Shown here in pieces: positions 36,260-44,857 of a stretch of 64,000 nt of DNA. The translations under genes were made by a program, and so were the position numbers. How positions within the stretch are numbered: the stretch's first letter is position 1; each line of letters opens with the position of its first letter. The notes under the pieces are model-generated. The model searched no databases, was not told the DNA's origin, and saw only the letters and a program-made list of their open reading frames with translations. This DNA comes from an uncultured Flavobacteriaceae bacterium (lineage in GTDB: Bacteria; Bacteroidota; Bacteroidia; Flavobacteriales; Flavobacteriaceae), in contig CALGUD010000152.1 in NCBI GenBank assembly GCA_937901915.1, positions 1-64,000 of the forward strand. The letters run 5' to 3'.

Positions 36260-36673
36260 TTAATTATTGGCTTTACTATAGTGCAACATCCAGTTAACAC
36301 CAAATTTATCTGTCAATTCTGCATAGGTAGCACCCCAGAACGATTGATGCAATTCCACTTTTACCTTCCCTCCTGCCCGCAAAGTGTTAAAAAAAGTATT
36401 CATTTCACTTTCACTGTTGCAATGAAGGCATAAACCGATGGTATTTCCTTCTACCAGGCTTTCTCCCCTCATGTCGGACCCCATTAAAACTATATGGTCG
36501 TTTACAAGCTTACCATGTAGGATATGATTGGCCATTTCCGAGGGCATATGTGCTGCCATAGGCGACTCCCCTATTTTTTGTAAGGTGAGCTGACCTCCCA
36601 GGCAATTTTTATAGAAGTGCATTGCTTCCCTGCAATTGCCATTAAAATTTATATATGGAATTATAGTAGTCAT
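36260..36673 (-). CDS. VOC family protein, PhnB-like
   Basis: This 137-residue protein is of the PhnB / 3-demethylubiquinone-methyltransferase-like VOC branch. It has the opening IIPYINFNGNCREAMHFYKNCLGG, the centre HIVLMGSDM and the ending WGATYAELTDKFGVNWMLHY. Members lack a known general reaction. It overlaps the upstream VOC gene by 4 bases and so belongs to a VOC-VOC-DoxX unit. Confidence 0.87.
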   Translation of the reverse strand: MTTIIPYINFNGNCREAMHFYKNCLGGQLTLQKIGESPMAAHMPSEMANHILHGKLVNDHIVLMGSDMRGESLVEGNTIGLCLHCNSESEMNTFFNTLRAGGKVKVELHQSFWGATYAELTDKFGVNWMLHYSKANN

Positions 36674-37098
36674 ACTTTTGTATTATGTTTGTTTGGCATT
36701 TCATTCATGTCCATAAACAGTACATTCCACCTATGGCCATCCAAATCGGTAAATCCACTGCCATACAGCCATCCTTCATCGTGCGGGTCACAATATTTTG
36801 ATCCACCGGCTTCAATTGCCTTTCTTACTATCTCATCTACTTCTTCTACATTTTGGGCATCTATCGAAAGTAATACCTCGGTACCCCTTGCAGTATCGGC
36901 AATCTGATTTTTTGTAAAATTTTTGAATGATGGTTCTTCAAAAAGCATAACTACCACATTTTTATCACCCAGGAGCAAGCAAGCAGAATCCTCACTGTTC
37001 CTGTATTTGGTATTGAACTTAAACCCGAGTTTGGTGAAAAATTTCTTTGACTTATGAATGTCTTTTACGGGTAAATTAATCCAAAATTCTTTTGCCAT
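36670..37098 (-). CDS. VOC family protein (glyoxalase-like)
   Basis: This 142-residue paralogue of the protein at 35361-35768 shares the opening FWINLPVKDIHKSKKFFTKLGF and the ending FTDLDGHRWNVLFMDM. It is the first gene of the VOC-VOC-DoxX-VOC string and is divergent from the GlxA-type regulator, which may control the string. No metal-ligand set can be confirmed, and the substrate is unknown. Confidence 0.85.
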   Translation of the reverse strand: MAKEFWINLPVKDIHKSKKFFTKLGFKFNTKYRNSEDSACLLLGDKNVVVMLFEEPSFKNFTKNQIADTARGTEVLLSIDAQNVEEVDEIVRKAIEAGGSKYCDPHDEGWLYGSGFTDLDGHRWNVLFMDMNEMPNKHNTKV

Positions 37099-37241
37099 GA
37101 TCGTTAATTTTTATTTTTCTTAATGTTGATATTACAAATGTAGATACGGTTTTTGTGTTTTATATTGTGTAAATACGACAATCAAAAGGGTTGATTACGA
37201 CAGAGGGTTTTTTTATATTTGTTATTCAATATGTATTTGTA

Positions 37242-38216
37242 ATGAAAAATATAGCCATTTTAGTTCCGGAGACATCGGTTGTAGAGGCGGTAGCAGATCC
37301 GCGTTACCTGTTTACAGTAGTCAATGAGTTTTTAAAGAGCCGGGGGCAACAGCCTGCGTTTCATGTTCAGATGGTGGGACTCTCACCGGAAGTAAAAGTG
37401 GCCGAAGGGTTATTTTCCATTCATACAGATGCTGTTTTAAAGGATGCAAAAAAACCGGACCTCATCATTATACCGGCACTCAGCGGAAGCATAGAACACT
37501 CGCTAAAATTAAATGCTGATTTTATTCCGTGGATTGTTCAACATTATAAAAGCGGAACAGAAGTAGCGAGTCTATGCCTTGGAGCTTTTTTATTGGCTTC
37601 AACGGGCTTAATGGACGGGAAAAGTTGTTCTACCCACTGGCTTTTTGCCAATGAATTCAGGGCCATGTTCCCCGACGTAACCCTGGTAGACGACAAACTT
37701 ATTACAGACGAAAACGGACTCTACTCCAGCGGAGGAGCTAATTCGTACTGGAATTTATTGCTGTACCTTGTTGAAAAATATACCAACCGTGAAATGGCTA
37801 TCATGGCTTCTAAATTTTTTGTGTTGGATCTTGGAAAGACCAGCCAGTCGCCCTTCAGGATCTTTAAAGGCCAAAAACTGCACAACGACCCCGAAATTGT
37901 AAAGGCACAGGAGTATATTGAGACCAATTACCAGGAAAAAATTACCGTAGAAGAACTGTGTGATAAGTTTACCATTGGCCGCAGGACTTTTGAGCGCCGG
38001 TTTAAAAAAGCTACACATAATACCGTGGTGGAATACATTCAGCGGGTGAAGATTGAAGCAGCTAAAAAAGAGCTCGAAAACGGCCGGAAAACAGTAGGCG
38101 AAGTCATGTTTGAAGTAGGTTACACCGATACAAAAGCCTTCAGGAATGTGTTCAAAAAAGTGACTTCCATGTCGCCCGTTGATTACCGGAACAAGTTTTT
38201 GCAGTTGTCGGTTTGA
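37242..38216 (+). CDS. GlxA family transcriptional regulator (DJ-1/PfpI + AraC HTH)
   Basis: I choose the ATG at 37242 (MKNIAILVPETSVVEAV), since the upstream ATG at 37191 would add 17 hydrophobic residues. The N-terminal DJ-1/PfpI-like domain (about residues 1-190) has the nucleophile-elbow region VASLCLGAFLLAS. The C-terminal AraC pair of helix-turn-helix motifs spans about residues 215-320 (ITVEELCDKFTIGRRTFERRF and VGEVMFEVGYTDTKAFRNVF). Such regulators sense small metabolites. It diverges from the VOC/DoxX genes, which are plausible targets. Confidence 0.88.
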   Translation: MKNIAILVPETSVVEAVADPRYLFTVVNEFLKSRGQQPAFHVQMVGLSPEVKVAEGLFSIHTDAVLKDAKKPDLIIIPALSGSIEHSLKLNADFIPWIVQHYKSGTEVASLCLGAFLLASTGLMDGKSCSTHWLFANEFRAMFPDVTLVDDKLITDENGLYSSGGANSYWNLLLYLVEKYTNREMAIMASKFFVLDLGKTSQSPFRIFKGQKLHNDPEIVKAQEYIETNYQEKITVEELCDKFTIGRRTFERRFKKATHNTVVEYIQRVKIEAAKKELENGRKTVGEVMFEVGYTDTKAFRNVFKKVTSMSPVDYRNKFLQLSV

Positions 38217-38307
38217 GGGGGTCTTTTAGCCTGACCGCTAATTTGTATATATTTTTTAAATTATTGATATCCTTCAGAACGGTTAGGTTCTAGAGAGTCT
38301 TATTTAT

Positions 38308-39735
38308 TTATTTATTTATTTTCATATTTAATGTGTTTTTTCCTACCGTATAAGCATATGAAGACGATGGAATAAATTGAATATTGATACCTTCATATTC
38401 TATTTCGCCTTCTTTATTAATTGAAGTGACAATCGGACTTTGTAATTCATTTTCAATACAAAATTTAATCAGGCTTTTCAGTTCTTTAGGTTTCTCAAAG
38501 TATCTGTCACTCCATTTAATTTCAAGTGCCCAAATAGGTTTCAACGTTTCACCCAAACCTACCATGTCCACTTCTCCATTATTCCATCTTGCATACCAGG
38601 GCGTAAACCAATCTCTGTGCATCCACTGAGCAAAAATGGTAGTTTCCACCATATTTCCGATCATTTCATCTGTTGCAGTAATCGGAGAGAATAAAGCGCT
38701 TCTTAACGAAGGATTAGTTAAGTATATTTTAAAGAAATTGTCTCTTCTAAATCTTTTACCACTTTGATCAATTCGTTTTACCAGTTTAATCAAATAAGCT
38801 GCTTCTAAATATTCCATGTACTTTTTTAAAGTGTTTTTTGGAACTTGAGATTGTTTACTTAAAGTTTCTAATGAAAATTCCCCACCACTATTATATGCTA
38901 TTGTAGTGAATAATGAGTTTAACTCACGCGTATCTGAAATACCATACAAACTTGGTAAATCCCTTAGTAAAACTTTGTCTACAATATCCTGACGAATATA
39001 TCTTCCAGGATTTGCCTGAATTTTATCTGAAAAAATAACTTCCGGATATCCCCCGAAATTTATATAATCTATAAAATGCCTGTTGAGCTCATCAAGATAG
39101 CTGGTTGAGTAAAATTCCCTTATTTTTCCATTCCATTTTATATCAATGGTTTTTATGAGTTTATCTAAACCTTTAAGGGAAATGTATTCGTTGAAAGTTA
39201 AAGGAGGTAACAAGAAGTCTGTAAACCTTCCTGCTCCGCTTTCATTACTTGCAAATTTTAATGCAGCTGCAGCAGACCCAGATACAATAAATTTATCTTT
39301 TCTATAGCTATCAACTAACGATTTAAGATGTACTTCCCAATCCCTGCAGTACTGAATCTCATCAAAAATTATATACCAATCATTTTTATCTTCTAAACCT
39401 GTAGCTTCCTTGGCATAAGTAAATAGTTGTTCAAGGGGGATGTTATTGTATATGGGGTTTTCTATGGTTATAAATATGATTTTCATTGGGTTTATCCCGT
39501 TTTCAATCATGTCATGAACCATATGATACAACATAACTGTCTTGCCTACTCGTCTGGGTCCCATTAATACAACTGCTCGGCGAATATCCCTTTCGTAGAC
39601 TAAAGGTTTGAAAAGTTCAAAATATAGCCTTCGTGGCATTTGTTGATAGTCCTCTTCAATTTTTCCATCTATCCACCATGGGTTTTCAAAGCGAATCCTA
39701 TCAATAACTTGTTTTTTAGATATTTCCTTCAGCAT
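38308..39735 (-). CDS. ATPase of the AAA/DUF4143 family
   Basis: This 475-residue protein has Walker A LMGPRRVGKTVML (residues 58-70), Walker B WYIIFDEIQYC and sensor VSGSAAAALK. A winged-helix-like linker follows, then the C-terminal DUF4143 domain (about 240-440) with a nuclease-like pattern (NNGEVDMVGLGETLKPIWALEIKWS: D, E and K spaced as in restriction-like folds). Family members are widespread, variable in copy number and of unknown role. A TTTA microsatellite overlaps the stop. It stands alone, a probable accessory gene. Confidence 0.85.
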   Translation of the reverse strand: MLKEISKKQVIDRIRFENPWWIDGKIEEDYQQMPRRLYFELFKPLVYERDIRRAVVLMGPRRVGKTVMLYHMVHDMIENGINPMKIIFITIENPIYNNIPLEQLFTYAKEATGLEDKNDWYIIFDEIQYCRDWEVHLKSLVDSYRKDKFIVSGSAAAALKFASNESGAGRFTDFLLPPLTFNEYISLKGLDKLIKTIDIKWNGKIREFYSTSYLDELNRHFIDYINFGGYPEVIFSDKIQANPGRYIRQDIVDKVLLRDLPSLYGISDTRELNSLFTTIAYNSGGEFSLETLSKQSQVPKNTLKKYMEYLEAAYLIKLVKRIDQSGKRFRRDNFFKIYLTNPSLRSALFSPITATDEMIGNMVETTIFAQWMHRDWFTPWYARWNNGEVDMVGLGETLKPIWALEIKWSDRYFEKPKELKSLIKFCIENELQSPIVTSINKEGEIEYEGINIQFIPSSSYAYTVGKNTLNMKINK

Positions 39736-39870
39736 ATAATCTTATTTAATTCAAAAATACGAAATAAGATCAAGTATTTGATCTTATTTAGCGATAAAGT
39801 TGTAAATAATAAAATAACACCTCAATATTGTTCTTATTTTGATTATCGAATTGAATCCAAAACTATTCAT

Positions 39871-41004
39871 CTAAATCTGTTCCAGATAAGTTATGTCATT
39901 CAGTTTTCTATACTGACTTTTAAACATACTACCCGGAATCAGATACTTAAAAAGTAGCTTATTTGCAGTATCAAAAACGGGGTATTTGTTATGCGCAAAT
40001 TGTCCCAATTGCCAGGATTTGTTTACAATATATTCAGTTCTTTTTCTCCGGCTCTTTTCATAGGCCTGCATTGCTTTTTCACCCCCACCGTACTTTTTTA
40101 TGACCTTGGCAAGAGTAATTGCATCTTCTATGGCCTGGCATCCGCCTTGAGCCATATTTGGAGTAGTGGCATGAATAGCATCGCCTAAAAATACTATCTT
40201 CCCCTTGTGCCATGAAAATTTATGAGGTGCCAAATCCCACATATCATCCCGGATAATTTTTGGTGTATTGCCTATGATTTGATGTACATAAGGTGGATAG
40301 CTCTGAAAGGTTTCTATTAAATCTTTTTGCAAATTTTCAGTATCATCCTTCTGCCCTGCCGGAACAACTTTTACCGCGTACCAGTAATATTTATTATTTC
40401 CCAATGGACATACCCCAAATCTTAAGTTGTTGCCCCACATTTCATAATAGGTCTCATCGAACTCATATGGGAGTTCGCAAGTAGCTATTCCTCTCCATGT
40501 GGTTTGCCCGGAATATCTTTTTTTGATTTTGGGGTATAACTGATTACGTATTACTGAATTAATGCCGTCACAAGCAATAACAAGATCAAATGATTGCTCA
40601 ATATCCTGTAAAAAGGACACTTTAACCTGAGTTCTATTATCATTGAGCTTTAAAAGAGGGCTATTGAGTGAATAGTTCCCCTTGCTCAGGTTTTCACTTA
40701 GTATATTTATTAATTTGAATCTTTCAATACAAATACCACCATTATCTACCGGGATACTTCGAATCGTTTTGAATTTATGATCTACTATTTTTGCAATACG
40801 AACTTTTTTACCTTCTTCCAGAAGCTTGCTTTTGAGGCCAAGCATATCAAATATTTCAATGGCACTTTCGCTAAGGCCTATTCCTGCACCTACTTCACCA
40901 AAAGCTTCTGCTCTTTCAAATAAATGATATTCTATGTCTAAACTTTCAAAGGCATTTGCTAATGTTAAGCCTCCAATTCCCCCTCCGATAATTCCTATTT
41001 TCAT
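39871..41004 (-). CDS. FAD-dependent monooxygenase
   Basis: This 377-residue flavoprotein is of the aromatic-hydroxylase/TetX-like class A group. It has the N-terminal dinucleotide-binding IGIIGGGIGGLTLANAFE with Glu ending the fold, an AGIGLSESAIEIFD segment, the middle DGINSVIRNQLYPK (DG motif) and the C-terminal GDAIHATTPNMAQGGCQAIEDA (GD motif, FAD ribityl binding). It hydroxylates an unknown aromatic or polyketide-like substrate, or detoxifies a drug. It shows a TAnnTTTG element at 41060-41067. Confidence 0.88.
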   Translation of the reverse strand: MKIGIIGGGIGGLTLANAFESLDIEYHLFERAEAFGEVGAGIGLSESAIEIFDMLGLKSKLLEEGKKVRIAKIVDHKFKTIRSIPVDNGGICIERFKLINILSENLSKGNYSLNSPLLKLNDNRTQVKVSFLQDIEQSFDLVIACDGINSVIRNQLYPKIKKRYSGQTTWRGIATCELPYEFDETYYEMWGNNLRFGVCPLGNNKYYWYAVKVVPAGQKDDTENLQKDLIETFQSYPPYVHQIIGNTPKIIRDDMWDLAPHKFSWHKGKIVFLGDAIHATTPNMAQGGCQAIEDAITLAKVIKKYGGGEKAMQAYEKSRRKRTEYIVNKSWQLGQFAHNKYPVFDTANKLLFKYLIPGSMFKSQYRKLNDITYLEQI

Positions 41005-41059
41005 TTTTAATTTTTAAGGACGTGTATTTACAAGCTTTGCTCGTTCAAACAAACATTTG

Positions 41060-41067
41060 CAAAATTA
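41060..41067 (-). promoter_or_regulatory. Putative -7 element of the FAD monooxygenase
   Basis: On the minus strand this reads TAATTTTG (TAnnTTTG), placing a start about 63 bases upstream of nothing but the leader before 41004. No -33 element was confirmed. Confidence 0.35.
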
Positions 41068-41136
41068 GGGATAATTAAAAGGAATATCCTGTAAATTATG
41101 TTCTCAATTCAAGGCAAAATGTGGGCTATTACCACC

Positions 41137-41493
41137 TTATTTTACCTCTATTTTAGGTATGTTATTAATTACCTGCCACTTATCATCATTACAAACACAG
41201 GTGATGGTTGATACGAATTTCAAATATTGACTTTCCAGTTCAACTTTGGCTATTGCTATATTATCCAATTTTTCGAGAGATACAATGTGAATGGATCTCG
41301 CGTTACCTCCAAATGTTTTATTGCCAACCAGTTCAATGTATTCTGATTTTGAAAATACATAAATACCCTTTTCTGCAAAGTATCCATCTTGTATATTTTG
41401 AAAATTAGTGTGTAATATGTTTTCAAGTAAGGTAACATCGTTTTTGTCTCCTCCAATTACAAAAGCCTCAATAGCTGTTTTTATTTGTTCCAT
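41137..41493 (-). CDS. Nuclear transport factor 2-like protein (lumazine-binding type)
   Basis: This 118-residue protein is of the NTF2/SnoaL-like fold, closest by pattern to the putative lumazine-binding family. It has an N-terminal helix pair (IKTAIEAFVIGGDKNDV), TLLENILHTNFQ and the C-terminal strands VSTITCVCNDDKWQVINNI. It is 3 bases after the azoreductase gene and shares its ECF-type promoter. The SnoaL-like domain of the neighbouring sigma factor has the same fold, so both may bind related small molecules (inference). Confidence 0.78.
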   Translation of the reverse strand: MEQIKTAIEAFVIGGDKNDVTLLENILHTNFQNIQDGYFAEKGIYVFSKSEYIELVGNKTFGGNARSIHIVSLEKLDNIAIAKVELESQYLKFVSTITCVCNDDKWQVINNIPKIEVK

Positions 41494-41496
41494 ATT

Positions 41497-42075
41497 TTAA
41501 TGTTTTAAAATGTTTATTATGGTATTTTTTTGAGTAATCATCTTTTGTCCGGCATAACTTTCATCAACAGTTCCATCTATTGCGATGAAGTAGATTTCTG
41601 AAATGCCTATATAGTTTAATATTTCTTGCAAATGCAATTCCACAAAGCTTAAAGGTTCGGTTTTTATACCTCCCATCGAAGAAATAATGTAGGCTTTTTT
41701 GTTTTGCAATAATCCAATAGATTTTTCTTCGTAGCGAAACGTTTTTTCGTTTCTTACAATCAAATCAAAATAAGCTTTTAATGAAGATGGAATGCCAAAA
41801 TTATACATAGGTACAGTGATCAGAAGTTCATCACATTCGTAAAGTTCGGTAATGAGTTCATCTGAGATTTGTAATAATTCGGTTTGGATGGATGCATCAA
41901 AATAACCTGCCAATGTGTTTGGGTCCAGATGTGGAATAAGGCTTTTGCCTACATCCCTTACCCTGACTTTTCTGTTGGGATTTTTCTTTTGCCATTCCTG
42001 TATAAAATAATCTCCTGCTTTCCGGGAGTAAGAGTCTGTAAAACGAAGACTGCTGTCAATTCTTAAAAGTGTCAT
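41497..42075 (-). CDS. FMN-dependent NADH-azoreductase / NAD(P)H oxidoreductase
   Basis: This 192-residue protein is of the flavodoxin-like azoreductase group. It has LLRIDSSLRFTDSYSRKAG for the FMN phosphate, the MYNFGIPSSLKAYFDLIV flavin loop and KAYIISSMGGIK. AzoR-type enzymes reduce quinones and azo compounds by two electrons. Upstream at 42099-42125 it has the same TGTCACA-N16-TGTC promoter as the ECF41-type sigma gene at 42127-42960, so it is a probable target of that factor. Confidence 0.88.
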   Translation of the reverse strand: MTLLRIDSSLRFTDSYSRKAGDYFIQEWQKKNPNRKVRVRDVGKSLIPHLDPNTLAGYFDASIQTELLQISDELITELYECDELLITVPMYNFGIPSSLKAYFDLIVRNEKTFRYEEKSIGLLQNKKAYIISSMGGIKTEPLSFVELHLQEILNYIGISEIYFIAIDGTVDESYAGQKMITQKNTIINILKH

Positions 42076-42098
42076 TATGTAACTGTTTTTTTAGAGAA

Positions 42099-42125
42099 GA
42101 CAAATGGGAGTTACAAAATGTGACA
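42099..42125 (-). promoter_or_regulatory. ECF41-type promoter of the azoreductase operon
   Basis: Read on the minus strand: TGTCACA, 16 bases, TGTC, followed by TTC. It matches the promoter of the sigma gene itself (42976-43002) in both boxes and the spacer. ECF41 factors are known to use TGTCACA at -35 and CGTC at -10. It ends 23 bases before the ATG at 42075. Confidence 0.75.
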
Positions 42126-42126
42126 G

Positions 42127-42960
42127 CTAAAGCAAATTTTTTAGTTTTACCGGATCAACAATAGAATATATCTGCTGTATTTGCCCCTGGTTGTCAATAC
42201 TCAGGATCTGGCAATTGTAGAGTTTGTCATTTTGCCAAAAACATATGGCAGGTTGATGGTTGAAGTTGTGGAAACTAAAAGTTTTATCGGATAAAAATTG
42301 TTGTTGCACATAAGCCAGTAAAGTAGCTGTAGCAGTTTTGCCTACTTCCGTTGCTTTTACAACCTTTACTTTTTTACCGCCATCGGCAGTAAGTTTTATA
42401 TCGTTTACCAATAAACTTTCAATGTCCTCAATTTTTGATTCATTCAATGCTTTTTGATATTTTTTTAAAACGTCCGAATTGATGGCTGAACTAACATTAT
42501 CGGGCATATAGCTAATATCTTTTAATTGCTTGCCTGCCCTGCTTAATAATTGCCTGGAATTATCCTGGCTAATGTCCAGCAGTTCCGAAATTTCGGAATG
42601 CGAATAGGAAAAGCCCTCTTTTAAGATAAAAACAGCCCTTTCTTTCGGATTAAGGTTTTCGAGCAGTACGAGCATTGTATATCCTGCCGTTTGTTCTTTA
42701 ATGAGTTTTGTTTCGGCATTGTCAAAAGAAACCGGTTCCGGTAACCACTCACCAAACACTTCTTTTTTACTGTGCCTGTTTTTAAAATTAATAGAATGGT
42801 TAATCGTGCTTTTTATCAAAAAATTAGATTCATCCCGAATGTTGGATTTATCGAGCGTTATGAATTTTTCTATTACATCCTGCACCAGATCTTTAGCGTC
42901 TTCATAAGACCCCACAATGTTGTAGGCATACGTTAAAAGTTTTCGGTAATTGTCCTGCAT
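42127..42960 (-). CDS. ECF sigma factor, ECF41/SigJ-like with SnoaL-type domain
   Basis: This 277-residue protein has sigma region 2 (about residues 1-65, YAYNIVGSYEDAKDLVQDVIEK) and region 4 (about 95-150, LNPKERAVFILKEGFSYSHSEI). The linker carries the ECF41 hallmark WLPEP at residues 72-76. A C-terminal NTF2/SnoaL-like domain follows, with TADGGKK at 191-197 (ECF41 DGGG-type motif) and an end DPVKL at 269-273 (like the family's NPDKL). In ECF41 the fused domain replaces an anti-sigma factor. It is autoregulated by the promoter at 42976-43002, and its likely targets are the azoreductase and NTF2-like genes. Confidence 0.9.
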   Translation of the reverse strand: MQDNYRKLLTYAYNIVGSYEDAKDLVQDVIEKFITLDKSNIRDESNFLIKSTINHSINFKNRHSKKEVFGEWLPEPVSFDNAETKLIKEQTAGYTMLVLLENLNPKERAVFILKEGFSYSHSEISELLDISQDNSRQLLSRAGKQLKDISYMPDNVSSAINSDVLKKYQKALNESKIEDIESLLVNDIKLTADGGKKVKVVKATEVGKTATATLLAYVQQQFLSDKTFSFHNFNHQPAICFWQNDKLYNCQILSIDNQGQIQQIYSIVDPVKLKNLL

Positions 42961-42975
42961 GGTGTTTTCTTATAA

Positions 42976-43002
42976 GACAAATGAGAAGGTGTTTTTGTGA
43001 CA
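42976..43002 (-). promoter_or_regulatory. ECF41-type promoter of the sigma gene (autoregulation)
   Basis: Minus strand: TGTCACA, 16 bases, TGTC, then TTATAAG. The same layout and the shared CATTTGTCTT appear before the azoreductase at 42099-42125. It ends 15 bases before the ATG at 42960, so the sigma factor probably drives its own gene. Confidence 0.75.
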
Positions 43003-43120
43003 GGGTATAGATTTATAAGGTGTTTGTATATGAAAAGTAGGCAATTTTTCAATAATTTTTCGGTTTGGTATTGACCTTAAATTTATAAATTCACTCTTAT
43101 TTAGCTCTTAAGCTGCTATT

Positions 43121-43155
43121 TTTAATAAACAGTGTTGGCAGTAGTGTTTATTAAA
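43121..43155 (-). terminator. Hairpin at the 3' end of the DUF488 module
   Basis: An 11-bp perfect inverted repeat (TTTAATAAACA / TGTTTATTAAA) with a 13-base loop holding GCCAACA overlaps the stop of the 273-residue gene. It has no long T run of its own apart from AAAAATAGC beyond, so it may be a terminator or a cassette-end structure (see findings). Confidence 0.45.
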
Positions 43156-43972
43156 AGAGTTTTGTTTGTTTTTCAATCTTTGGATGAAAAGTTCCAATAA
43201 TCATAAACGGATTATGGGAAACGTAATGATGAACTTGGGAAGTACCTAAAAATAGATACAAGTCTTTGGTTAAAGCAAAATCATCAAAGTACTTTTTTCT
43301 AACGTCAGCAATGGCTTTAGCCTCGTTACCTTCATATTTTTTTAATAAATTCCAATATAAAGCTCCTATTTCCCAATCCTCAATCATCATTTTACTTTCT
43401 TTTCCTTGGTTGTCTTCAAGGACATAAGTGAATTTATATGGCAGTTTATTTACGACTTCGAAAGGGTCTTCGGGATGTTCAAACAAATTTCCTTGTTCTC
43501 TTTGAGCTTTGAGTTTTGCAATTTTATTTTTGTCCCAATCTCTATCAACTTCTTTTGCAACGAAATCTTTAATCTTTGTCGGTTTAAAAACAGCGAGAGA
43601 AGTACATATATTTTTGTCTTTAGCTTCCGCGATTAATTCAGTGAGGTTTTCATATATTTTATTGAGAACAGCTTTTTTTCGTAAATGCCAATTTCCAGCT
43701 GTATCAATATGTTCAAGAATTTTTATTTCGCTATCCATTGAATATGGTCTATAACTTTCAGGTCGAAAATCACTTGTGTTTTTCACCAAGTCTAATTCAA
43801 TCCATTCATATTTTCGGTATTGTTGCGAATAATCTTTTTTTCTGAAAGGAACAGGATAAATCCGAATCCATTTACCATCTTCGGTAAATCCTGCTGTACA
43901 AACTAACTCGTCATACTTTCCAGAAATTGCCGGATAAGTTTTAACTGTTATTAGAACCTTGGTTTTTGCCAT
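43151..43972 (-). CDS. Uncharacterised partner protein of the DUF488 fusion
   Basis: I do not recognise this 273-residue soluble protein. It opens KVLITVKTYPAISGKYDELVCTAGF and continues DGKWIRIYPVPFR, a beta-rich start of about 75 residues with a DUF-like feel. It has one cysteine (Cys26), then charged helices, and ends VSHNPFMIIGTFHPKIEKQ. No membrane segment or signal peptide is present. It starts 3 bases after the end of the DUF488 fusion gene, so the pair is one transcript. The pairing suggests a complex or a toxin-antitoxin/defence-like function; this is inference only. Confidence 0.65.
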   Translation of the reverse strand: MAKTKVLITVKTYPAISGKYDELVCTAGFTEDGKWIRIYPVPFRKKDYSQQYRKYEWIELDLVKNTSDFRPESYRPYSMDSEIKILEHIDTAGNWHLRKKAVLNKIYENLTELIAEAKDKNICTSLAVFKPTKIKDFVAKEVDRDWDKNKIAKLKAQREQGNLFEHPEDPFEVVNKLPYKFTYVLEDNQGKESKMMIEDWEIGALYWNLLKKYEGNEAKAIADVRKKYFDDFALTKDLYLFLGTSQVHHYVSHNPFMIIGTFHPKIEKQTKLF

Positions 43973-43975
43973 AAA

Positions 43976-44857
43976 TTATATATGTTCAACAACTAAATCT
44001 GATTCTATTGATTTTAATGATTCAGCCAAAGGTAGTCTGTGACATTGACAAATGTTTGATTCAAAGCAAGTAAGGGCAATTCTGTTGTGCTTGTTTAGCA
44101 GAGTTATGATTTGTTGTTGCTGTGTTGATGTTTCTTTTAATGTTGTATTTTTATAATTCTCAAAAAGTATATCGTAGTCTTCCTGTTTTTCAAGAGTTTG
44201 TCTTTGATTTGAATTTATCCCAACTTCAGGAATATGTAAATATTTAATATCTAAACTCTCACAAAATCTCTTTAGTAGGGTTTTGCTAAATCCATATTTC
44301 ATACTTAAGGGATTTTTTCGAACATCAATCAAAAGCTTAATGTTATTTTTCACAAGCTTGTTTAAATATGTTTCTAAACTTATTCCCTCATAACCAATTG
44401 TAAAAACCGATTTTTTATTTTGATTCGGAATCGTATTTAAAACTTTACTATGATATTCATCGTTCAAAATTCTTTCAGCAATTGCGCTGTTAATTGCATA
44501 ATATGGAAAATTAATATAGGTATGTCTTATTAAGTTTTCATTTCCCATATTACCATACCTTTCAACAGTTTCAGTTAATAGTTCTCTGTCTTTTGGTTTA
44601 AGTGTCTTTAAGTAATCTTTTGAGTCAATCTTTGTATAGCCTTTTTCAGATTCGGACAAATATTCTTTTTTAACCATAGTTACTAAATCAGCATTAGCCG
44701 AATAAGAGTAACATCCATATTTATAAGGAACAAAGTCGTATTCAGCTTGTTGTTTTCCTTGACTATATAAAAACAGTAACTTTTGTAATTTAGTTTTTTC
44801 AATATTTCCGTTACAAAGTTGGAATAATGATAATATTATTTTTCTTCTATAAAACAT
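43976..44857 (-). CDS. YwgA/Panacea-like domain fused to DUF488
   Basis: This is a 293-residue two-domain protein. Residues 1-135 show the KTKLQKLLFLYSQ and YDFVPYKYGCYS patterns of the SocA/Panacea and YwgA-like group, which includes antitoxins of the panAT type. Residues 150-293 are DUF488: VFTIGYEGISLETY, LIDVRKNPLSMKYGFSK and the ending ALTCFESNICQCHRLPLAES with Cys264, Cys270, Cys272 and His273. DUF488 has no proven biochemistry. The protein lacks secretion signals. It is the first gene of a two-gene unit with the partner at 43151-43972 and is bordered by cassette-like palindrome ends. Confidence 0.72.
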   Translation of the reverse strand: MFYRRKIILSLFQLCNGNIEKTKLQKLLFLYSQGKQQAEYDFVPYKYGCYSYSANADLVTMVKKEYLSESEKGYTKIDSKDYLKTLKPKDRELLTETVERYGNMGNENLIRHTYINFPYYAINSAIAERILNDEYHSKVLNTIPNQNKKSVFTIGYEGISLETYLNKLVKNNIKLLIDVRKNPLSMKYGFSKTLLKRFCESLDIKYLHIPEVGINSNQRQTLEKQEDYDILFENYKNTTLKETSTQQQQIITLLNKHNRIALTCFESNICQCHRLPLAESLKSIESDLVVEHI

